Source of the DNA: Brevibacillus massiliensis
GTDB lineage: Bacteria > Bacillota > Bacilli > Brevibacillales > Brevibacillaceae
DNA length: 64,000 nt
Direction of reading: 5' to 3'
Assembly (NCBI RefSeq): GCF_000311785.1
Contig: NZ_HE978540.1
Coordinates: forward strand, 203,869 to 267,868
The stretch's first letter is position 1. The number at the start of each line of letters is the position of its first letter. Below, one piece after another: positions 56,391 through 64,000 of this stretch. Made by a program: the position numbers and the translations under genes. The notes below the pieces were generated by a model. The model was not told the DNA's origin. It did no database searches and saw nothing but the letters and a program-made list of their open reading frames with translations.

Positions 56391-57647
56391 TTACTCAACT
56401 CTTTCAACGTACTCCGCTTTTCCGTTGTTTACCTTCCAGATGAATACGTCGGCATATTCGTTGTCGCCTTTTTCATCAAACGTCACTTTGATGAATTTTC
56501 CCTGGAAATCCTTCGTGCTGTGGACGGCCTCCAACACTTGTTCGCGCGTTGGCTTCTTGCCTCCGTTGGCTTCAATCGCCCTCTTCAGCCCGTCCAGCAT
56601 GACGTTCATCGCATCAAATCCGTAGACGGAGTAGTTTTCTGCGTTCTTGCCCATTGCTGCCTTGTAGTCCTCCTGCCACTTTTTCCCGTCATCCGTACCG
56701 GAAATGTCGCCGGTGATCGAGGTGTACAGGATTCCTTCCGCAGCCGCTCCGGCAATCTTGATCAATTCAGGCGAATCAAGTCCGTCTCCACCCATGAAGT
56801 ACCCCTCAAAGCCCTTGTCGCGAGCTTGTTTCGCGAGGATTCCGCCTTCCGGATAGATCCCTCCGAAGTAAATCATATCCGGCTTTTTGGAAACCGCTTG
56901 GTTGAGAACCGCGCTGTAGTCCTTTTCTCCCTGGGTAATGCCGTCGTACCCAAGCACTTGAACGCCGCCCTTTTCAAAGGTGGCCTTCGCTTGATCGGCC
57001 AGCCCCTGTCCGTATGCGGTCTTGTCGTGAATGAAGAAGACTGACTTGACCCCAAGCTTTTCCATCGCGTACTTCGCGCCTTTCGGACCCTGCTGGTCGT
57101 CACGGGCACAGATGCGGTGAACCGCCTTTCTTCCTTCCTCCGTCAGTTGAACCCCGGTACTGCCCGGCGAGATCATCGCCAAGCTGGCCGAGTCGTACTT
57201 CGCGGAAGCGGGAATGGACACGCCCGTGTTGTAATGCCCCACTACCCCTAACACGTCTGGGTTGGAGACGAGCATTTCCGCGTTTGTCACCCCTTGTTTC
57301 GGATCGGCTTGGTCGTCCTGAGGGAACAACTGCAGGTCAAAGCCCATTTTTTTAAATTCATCCTGCTGCAGTTTTAAAGCGTATTCGGCACCTGTCTTCA
57401 AAGAATCGCCGACGTTTGACTGCTGTCCCGACAGCGGAGTCTGGGTTGCAATCAGGATTTTCTCCAGCGTGCCGCCCGAAGCCGCCTGGCCGCTTCCCCC
57501 TGATGAAGCGGAAGACTCCCCTCCACTAGAAGAAGCAGGTTCGCTTCCGCCTCCACCGCTGCTGCTACCACCTCCTCCGCAACCGGCTAAGGCCATTCCG
57601 ACAGCTAGAACTGCACTGAGAATTCCTAGATGAGTCCGCTTTTTCAT
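56391..57647 (-). CDS. LivK-type substrate-binding lipoprotein (third in tandem)
   Basis: Binding protein of 418 residues. Signal MKKRTHLGILSAVLAVGM with lipobox LAGC, then a long Gly/Ser linker (25-60). The core includes ILIATQTPLSGQQSNVG, FPQDDQADPKQGVTNAEML, VVGHYNTGVSIPASAKYDSA and HDKTAYGQGLADQAK. It is closest to the permease genes. Specificity cannot be read from the sequence. Confidence 0.9.
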   Translation of the reverse strand: MKKRTHLGILSAVLAVGMALAGCGGGGSSSGGGGSEPASSSGGESSASSGGSGQAASGGTLEKILIATQTPLSGQQSNVGDSLKTGAEYALKLQQDEFKKMGFDLQLFPQDDQADPKQGVTNAEMLVSNPDVLGVVGHYNTGVSIPASAKYDSASLAMISPGSTGVQLTEEGRKAVHRICARDDQQGPKGAKYAMEKLGVKSVFFIHDKTAYGQGLADQAKATFEKGGVQVLGYDGITQGEKDYSAVLNQAVSKKPDMIYFGGIYPEGGILAKQARDKGFEGYFMGGDGLDSPELIKIAGAAAEGILYTSITGDISGTDDGKKWQEDYKAAMGKNAENYSVYGFDAMNVMLDGLKRAIEANGGKKPTREQVLEAVHSTKDFQGKFIKVTFDEKGDNEYADVFIWKVNNGKAEYVERVE

Positions 57648-57709
57648 TTGTAAATCCCCCTATTTCTATATGAAATTAGTAAATCAGCAAATCAGGAAAA
57701 TCAGTCAGC

Positions 57710-58951
57710 CTAGTCTATGATGCCTACATATGCGGTTCTCTCTTTCCCGTATTTGTAAACAAAAATATCGGCAAACGTGTTATCCCCTTTTTCATCGAAG
57801 CTGACCTTGGAGAATTCACCTTGAAAATCTTTTGTCTTATGCACGGACGCTAGAACCTGCTCACGGCTCGGCTTCTTCCCGCCGTTTGCTTTCATGGCCT
57901 CCAATATGCCGTTCAACAGAACATTCGTCGAGTCAAAAGCGTATACGGCATACGTTTCCGGCTTCTTGCCCATTGTTTTTTCGTAGTCCGCAACCCACTG
58001 TTTTCCCTGCTCGGTCTGTGTTACGTCTCCTGCGGCAGTAGTAAATATGACTCCTTCAATGGCTGGGCCTGCTATGCGATACGTCTCCGAAGAGTCGATC
58101 GCATCGCCTCCCATGAAAATTCCGGCAAAGCCCTTGTCTCGCCCCTGTTTGACCAATATGCCCGCTTCGGCATAGGTTGTCCCCATGTACACCATGTCAG
58201 GCTTTTTGGCAGTGACCTGATTCAGCATGGCGCTGTAGTCTTTTTCTCCCGGGGTTACCCCCTCATAGCCCAGCACCTTCACGCCATCCTGCTCAAACTG
58301 CGCCTTCACCTGGCCGGACAAGCCTTGGCCGTAGGCTGTTTTGTCATGGATGATAAAAACACTCTTTACCCCGAGCTGTTTTTGGGCGTATTTGGCTGCT
58401 TTCGGTCCTTGCTGATCGTCCCGGGCGCAAATCCGGTGAACGACCTTTCGCCCTTCCTCTGTCAACTGAACACCTGTATTGGTCGGGGAAATCATCACCA
58501 GATGCGCAGATTCGTACTTGACCGAAGCCGGTATCGACACCCCTGTATTCAGGTGGCCGATTACGCCCAGCACGGCGGGATTGGCGATCAACAGTTCGGC
58601 ATTGGCTACGCCCTGCTTCGGATCGGCCTGGTCGTCCTGGGGGAAAAGCTGCAGGTCAAAGCCCAGTTGTTTGAACTCCTCCTGCTTTAGCTTGATTGCA
58701 TACTCAGCCCCGCTCTTGATCGTATCGCCAAGATTGGACAGCGGCCCGGACAGCGGGCTCTGGGTCGCGACCAGGATCTTGTTGTTGCCCGCTGCCGTAT
58801 TTTCCGCCTGTGCCGTCGCCTCCGGCCCTGCCCCTGCCGTCGCGGTGCCGCTTTCGGTTACGCCGCCGACGGTGCCGCATCCGGCAAGGGTCAAACCCAT
58901 GATGGCTGCCGCCGCCAGCAGGCTGATTCGGCTCTGCTTCGCTCTGCTCAT
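57710..58951 (-). CDS. LivK-type substrate-binding lipoprotein (second in tandem)
   Basis: Binding protein of 413 residues. Signal with MGLTLAGC lipobox near residue 25; a Thr/Gly/Ala linker. The core has ILVATQSPLSGPLSNLG, FPQDDQADPKQGVANAELL, VIGHLNTGVSIPASVKYESA and HDKTAYGQGLSGQVK, closely matching the third copy. The start lies in a purine-rich GAGCAGAG repeat with a weak ribosome site, so it may be less translated. Confidence 0.88.
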   Translation of the reverse strand: MSRAKQSRISLLAAAAIMGLTLAGCGTVGGVTESGTATAGAGPEATAQAENTAAGNNKILVATQSPLSGPLSNLGDTIKSGAEYAIKLKQEEFKQLGFDLQLFPQDDQADPKQGVANAELLIANPAVLGVIGHLNTGVSIPASVKYESAHLVMISPTNTGVQLTEEGRKVVHRICARDDQQGPKAAKYAQKQLGVKSVFIIHDKTAYGQGLSGQVKAQFEQDGVKVLGYEGVTPGEKDYSAMLNQVTAKKPDMVYMGTTYAEAGILVKQGRDKGFAGIFMGGDAIDSSETYRIAGPAIEGVIFTTAAGDVTQTEQGKQWVADYEKTMGKKPETYAVYAFDSTNVLLNGILEAMKANGGKKPSREQVLASVHKTKDFQGEFSKVSFDEKGDNTFADIFVYKYGKERTAYVGIID

Positions 58952-58980
58952 CTCTGCTCAGCTCCGCTTTCTTTTGTTTT

Positions 58981-60237
58981 TTATTGCTGTACTTGGCCTA
59001 CGTAAACCTTTTGACCGTTTTCAAACTTGTAGACGAATACTTGCGCAAATGAGTTGTCACCTTTTTCATCAAATCCGACTTTCATAAACTTGCCTTGGAA
59101 GTCGTTTACTTTCTTCAGCGCCTCAACGACCTGCTCGCGCGTTGGCTTATTGCCGTTGTTGGCTTTGATCGCTTCTTCAACCCCATGCAGCACGGTATTC
59201 ATCGCGTCATAGCCCAAAGAGGTGAAAATACCAACCTTTTTACCGGTATTTTTTTCAAATTCTTCTACCCACTTCTTGCCTTCTTCAGTCGCACTTACAT
59301 CTCCGACTGTCGAGGTATAGATAACCCCGTCAGCCGCTTTTCCGGCTATTTTCACCATTTCGTCGGAGTCGAGTCCGTCAGCACCCATGAACCCGCCCTC
59401 GTAGCCTTTCTCGCGAAGCTGCTTGATCAGGATCCCGCCTTCGGCGTAGTAGCCGCCGAAGTAGACCAAATCCGGCTTTTTGGCGACAATCTGGTTGACG
59501 ATGGCGCTGTAGTCTTTTTCGCCGGCAGTGATGCCTTCGTAACCTACGAGCTCAACGCCGCCGTCCTTTTCGACCTGCGCTTTTACCTGTTCAGCCAAGC
59601 CCTGGCCGTACGCTTGTTTGTCATGCAGGACAAACAGCTTCTTCACATTTAATTGGTTTTTGGCGTAGACAGCCGCTTGCGAGCCCTGGGCGTCGTCACG
59701 GGCACAGACGCGGAAGACCACCTTTTTGCCCTCTTCCGTAAGCTGGATACCGGTTGCCGAAGGAGCGACCATCGCCAACCCTTCCTGATCGTATTTTACG
59801 GAAGCTGAAATAGCGGCACCTGTCGTAACGTGGCCGACGACTGCCAGGACGTCTTTATTTGTAATGGCCGCTTCCGCCGCAGCAACTGCCTGCTTGGGAT
59901 CTGCCTGATCGTCCTGCGGGAGCAGTTCAAGGTCAAATCCGAGCTTTTTAAAATCTTCCTTCCTGTTGCTTAGGGCGTATTCGGCACCCTCCTTTGCCGT
60001 TTCACCGTAAGCCGAGTTCGGTCCGGACAGCGGTCCGATCGAAGCGATCACGATTTTGCCTCCGGCCTTTTCCCCCGCTGACGCTTCACTGCCTGATCCG
60101 CTTCCGCTGTTTGCCGGCGGCGCTGCCTCGCCACTGTTGTTGCTGGCAGTGTTGCTCGCACTGTTGCCGCATCCGGCCAGCGCAGTTCCCAGCGCCAGCA
60201 ATCCGGCCAAAAATGCAAATTTCATCCGTTTTTTCAT
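58981..60237 (-). CDS. LivK-type substrate-binding lipoprotein (first in tandem)
   Basis: Binding protein of 418 residues. Signal MKKRMKFAFLAGLLALGT with lipobox LAGC, then an Asn/Ser/Gly linker. The core has IVIASIGPLSGPNSAYGETAK, LPQDDQADPKQAVAAAEAA, VVGHVTTGAAISASVKYDQ and HDKQAYGQGLAEQVK. It differs more from the other two, notably VTTGAA for xNTGVS at the ligand loop, so the bound compound may differ. First gene of the operon. ATG 60237 follows GGGGGGAATCTACGGGC. Confidence 0.9.
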   Translation of the reverse strand: MKKRMKFAFLAGLLALGTALAGCGNSASNTASNNSGEAAPPANSGSGSGSEASAGEKAGGKIVIASIGPLSGPNSAYGETAKEGAEYALSNRKEDFKKLGFDLELLPQDDQADPKQAVAAAEAAITNKDVLAVVGHVTTGAAISASVKYDQEGLAMVAPSATGIQLTEEGKKVVFRVCARDDAQGSQAAVYAKNQLNVKKLFVLHDKQAYGQGLAEQVKAQVEKDGGVELVGYEGITAGEKDYSAIVNQIVAKKPDLVYFGGYYAEGGILIKQLREKGYEGGFMGADGLDSDEMVKIAGKAADGVIYTSTVGDVSATEEGKKWVEEFEKNTGKKVGIFTSLGYDAMNTVLHGVEEAIKANNGNKPTREQVVEALKKVNDFQGKFMKVGFDEKGDNSFAQVFVYKFENGQKVYVGQVQQ

Positions 60238-60293
60238 GCCCGTAGATTCCCCCCTGTTTTTTTACAATTGCTTATTTTCGCCCTTCTGCCCTT

Positions 60294-60311
60294 ATGCGAC
60301 CAGAGTCGCAT
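60294..60311. promoter_or_regulatory. Inverted repeat upstream of the liv operon
   Basis: ATGCGAC-4-GTCGCAT, a perfect 7-bp dyad, 57 bases before the first binding-protein gene. The remaining AT-rich 60312-60690 shows no supported gene. The dyad is placed like an operator or leader hairpin; the protein that would bind it is unknown. Confidence 0.45.
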
Positions 60312-60720
60312 TATGGCGAAACGCAGCTAGGCTCTGTACTTATTTTAGAATAAATAAGAAAATTTACAAGAGAAAAATTATTTTTGTAATAACATTAATT
60401 TCCAGTTAAAATGGAAATATCGCGGACAAACCATATCTTTTACACTTTTACGTATGAAAAAAATAGTTTATCCATCAGCTATTTTGAACATTTCAACCCT
60501 GAATGAAGAACCGGAACGAATTACCCGGAAATCGGTAATATCGTAAAATGACTTTGCCATTGCTGCTTCAAACTCGTACGACAAGAGGCAATAGTTTTTC
60601 AATTCCGCCTTTTTCACTTCCATCATAACGACTTTCTCGCATTTTGAACAGACAAAAATTCCCTTGGCTGTTTTTTATTTTAGGGTGCAAACTACTAACT
60701 GAAAAAGGGAGGGAAAGTTT

Positions 60721-61137
60721 ATGCAAAAAAACGTCGGTACCCTTGACGCGTATCTGCGCATTATGTTTGGAATTTTGGGCCTTGCTTACGGGGTGGGCAG
60801 AATGGCCCGTCGGCCTCACCGCACTCCATGGATCCTCATGATGCTTTCCGCGATGAAGGTGGCTGAAGGAGTCACCCGGTACTGTCCGATGCTGAAGGCC
60901 ATGGGCATCAATACGCGCCAGCCGCGGCAAATGCAGCTCGGCAGCATCCTGAGCCGCATTACCCCGGGCAAAGGCGAAGAAAAAACCGATTCATCCGGCT
61001 CTCACAAAGCGGAAAGACAATACGAAAGAACGGAATCCCGTCACCGCGAGTCTGACCATCAGGAGCATGCCCCGTCGGCAAGACGCTCTTCAGAGGATTA
61101 CCGGCAGAGCGAACACCTGCATCCCATGTACCCATAG
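60721..61137 (+). CDS. DUF2892 (YgaP-like) membrane protein with charged tail
   Basis: Protein of 138 residues. The N-terminal DUF2892 domain (1-75) has two membrane segments around YLRIMFGILGLAYGVG and PWILMMLSAMKVAEGVTRYCPM. The C-terminal tail (80-138) is hydrophilic, rich in Glu, Arg, His and Ser, and probably disordered. ATG 60721 follows AAAAAGGGAGGGAAAGTTT. Function unknown; it is followed by another small membrane-protein gene. Confidence 0.78.
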   Translation: MQKNVGTLDAYLRIMFGILGLAYGVGRMARRPHRTPWILMMLSAMKVAEGVTRYCPMLKAMGINTRQPRQMQLGSILSRITPGKGEEKTDSSGSHKAERQYERTESRHRESDHQEHAPSARRSSEDYRQSEHLHPMYP

Positions 61138-61147
61138 GAGGTGTTGA

Positions 61148-61282
61148 ATGATGGGCATGGTAGGGCCGCCGATTTACGAATGGATCACGCACAACTTGTT
61201 TGTGATTGTCCTGATCGTTGCTGTGGTTGCCGTACTGATCTACGGCTTTGCCGTTGGACGAAAAAAGGGGTGGTACCGCTAA
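61148..61282 (+). CDS. 44-residue single-span membrane protein
   Basis: Starts ATG 61148 (ATAGGAGGTGTTGA upstream) with a second ATG directly after it. MMGMVGPPIYEWITHN precedes one hydrophobic span (about 17-36, LFVIVLIVAVVAVLIYGFAV) and the basic end GRKKGWYR. It lies 10 bases after the DUF2892 gene, so the two are likely co-expressed. The last eight codons and the stop lie inside the duplicated terminator repeat 61251-61324, so the C-terminus was shaped by that repeat. Confidence 0.7.
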   Translation: MMGMVGPPIYEWITHNLFVIVLIVAVVAVLIYGFAVGRKKGWYR

Positions 61283-61324
61283 TGCAGCGATCCACCCCTT
61301 TTTTACCGTCATTGCACAGCCCCG
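61251..61324. terminator. Duplicated terminator repeat, copy 1
   Basis: AAAAAAGGGGTGG / CCACCCCTTTTTT hairpin acting for the small gene and, in reverse, for thiC. About 70 bases match the repeat at 63407-63482, including sequence outside the stem (CCGT, and GCCCCG at the other end). Confidence 0.8.
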
Positions 61325-61378
61325 GGACAGGCTGCTGATCATCGGTCCCTGCTCCGCTCGGGCGCTCTCTTCCGGTTT

Positions 61379-63202
<1,824 letters not shown>

Positions 63203-63215
63203 TCATGTGTTCGTG

Positions 63216-63306
63216 TACGTTCCTCCGCTGGCATTATCCAGTTCAGGTTTGACGGTCGACGGCAGCATAGCCATCCTCTCAGCCTGGTTCCCCAAGCTCC
63301 CGTGTC
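63216..63306 (-). ncRNA. TPP riboswitch (THI element)
   Basis: On the minus strand the conserved pieces come in order: CGGGAGCTTGGGGAACC, GGCTGAGAGGAT, then ACCTGAACTGGATAATGCCA and GCGGAGGAA. CTGAGA and CTGGATAATGCCAGCG are the thiamine pyrophosphate pocket signatures. It lies 134 bases before thiC. With TPP bound, the downstream terminator should form. Confidence 0.93.
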
Positions 63307-63406
63307 GATTGCGTGTGAAGTTGTATACCTTTACGCTATCACACCATGTAAAATGATGCAACGTTCAATTTTGCGCAGTGGCCGCGGTTCTTATCTGCAG
63401 TTTTTT

Positions 63407-63482
63407 CCGTCGGCCGAAAAAAGGGGTGGTACCGCTGCTCATGCAGCGATCCACCCTTTTTACCGTTGCTTGCGCAGCCCCG
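63407..63482. terminator. Duplicated terminator repeat, copy 2 (purD)
   Basis: AAAAAAGGGGTGG-TAC-CGCTGC-TCAT-GCAGCG-AT-CCACCC hairpin directly after the purD stop (63460-63462) and overlapping its last codons. It matches copy 1 at 61251 with three extra loop bases. Confidence 0.8.
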
Positions 63483-64000
63483 AAGCTGCGATATCCGTGC
63501 GAAAATGCTTTCCTTCAAATGAAATGCGGTCGACTGCCGCATAGGCGGCATCCCGCGCTTCGGCGAGCGACCCTGCGATCCCCGTCACTCCCAAAACGCG
63601 TCCGCCGTCTGTCACCATGCCTTTTTCCGTCTGTTTCGTTCCGGCGTGAAAGACCACCTGCCCGTCGGTCTCGGCCCCGATCCCCTCGATCACGGCTCCC
63701 TTTGGGTATTTTCCCGGATAGCCCGGTGCTGCCATCACCACGCATACGGCGCTCTCCTGCTTCCAGGCGATCTCGATGGAAGACAGCTCTCCATTTATGA
63801 CGGCGATCAAAATATCTACGAGATCCGTTTCGAGCAGGGGGAGAACGGCCTGGGTCTCCGGGTCTCCAAAACGGGCGTTGAACTCCACCACCTTGGGCCC
63901 TTCTGCTGTAATCATCAGGCCGGTATAGAGCACGCCGCGGAACGGAATCCCTTCCTTGACCATGCCGGCAGCAATCGGTTTGACGATCGTCTCGACAATC
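63460..64000 (-). CDS. purD: Phosphoribosylamine-glycine ligase PurD, C-terminal part
   Basis: ATP-grasp enzyme of purine synthesis (GAR synthetase), cut by the right edge of the window; about 179 C-terminal residues are visible. IVETIVKPIAAGM precedes FRGVLYTGLMITAEGPKVVEFNARFGDPETQ, whose Glu and Asn are the metal ligands of the ATP site. The C-terminal domain runs ESAVCVVMAAPGYPGKYPKG to GLRKQR. The start lies outside the window. Confidence 0.95.
   Translation of the reverse strand, partial: IVETIVKPIAAGMVKEGIPFRGVLYTGLMITAEGPKVVEFNARFGDPETQAVLPLLETDLVDILIAVINGELSSIEIAWKQESAVCVVMAAPGYPGKYPKGAVIEGIGAETDGQVVFHAGTKQTEKGMVTDGGRVLGVTGIAGSLAEARDAAYAAVDRISFEGKHFRTDIAASGLRKQR

Noticed and set aside
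63419-63463. GGGGTGGTACCGCT resembles the T-box core AGGGTGGNACCGCG
   Set aside because: There is no specifier hairpin or aminoacyl-tRNA-type gene downstream; both copies are plain terminator hairpins after purD and thiC.

Overview
The window looks like a Bacillales chromosome, most like the Brevibacillus or Paenibacillaceae side of the order. This rests on gene content: yerB-yerC-pcrB, then pcrA-ligA-camS, gatCAB, the bactofilin group yhbD-yhbE-yhbF, a YhcN/YlaJ spore lipoprotein, a THI-box before thiC and purD. Most genes are GC-rich and use GGAGG-type ribosome sites. No rRNA, tRNA, CRISPR array or intact transposase was seen.

Layout. 1-1404: yhbD and two bactofilin genes, one frameshifted and one cut by the window edge. 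1405-2404: decayed ground with a truncated secreted-protein gene, an IS200/IS605-like terminal hairpin and an unknown gene. 2509-7863: a frameshifted enolase-superfamily gene, a YfcC carrier, a secreted amidohydrolase and an SDR lacking its catalytic Tyr. 8428-10504: an AT-rich island of two exported or membrane proteins. 10601-14369: gatCAB and an Hsp20-like gene. 14729-29740: a roughly 15-kb catabolic block. 29870-42112: psd, pruA, camS, ligA, pcrA, pcrB, yerC and yerB. 42323-45878: a two-component system and a LivK-type binding protein. 45931-52317: a gluconate-dehydrogenase-like pair, a spore lipoprotein, a MocR/PNPOx divergent pair and a polysaccharide deacetylase. 52385-60237: a branched-chain amino-acid type ABC system with three tandem binding proteins. 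60721-64000: small membrane proteins, thiC with its riboswitch, and the 3' end of purD.

The catabolic block is the main find. All genes are on the minus strand. In transcription order they are a DASS transporter, a MaoC hydratase, TRAP dctP-dctQ-dctM, an FCD-type GntR regulator, a divergent succinyl-CoA-ligase-like pair, an MmgE/PrpD protein, sdhC-sdhA-sdhB, two-subunit class I fumarase and a CitE-like lyase. Together they could import a C4 or C5 dicarboxylate, activate it to a CoA ester, hydrate it and cleave it to acetyl-CoA plus pyruvate (itaconate, mesaconate or citramalate route) or glyoxylate (malate route). Dehydrogenase and hydratase steps are built in.

Three transcription starts in this block share the box GGATATTGKATCCAWT on the plus strand. 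In each, an ATTGGATCCAAT-like dyad lies between likely -35 and -10 elements, and the TATCC end of the box is the -10. This points to one regulon under the embedded GntR repressor. The substrate is inferred, not proven.
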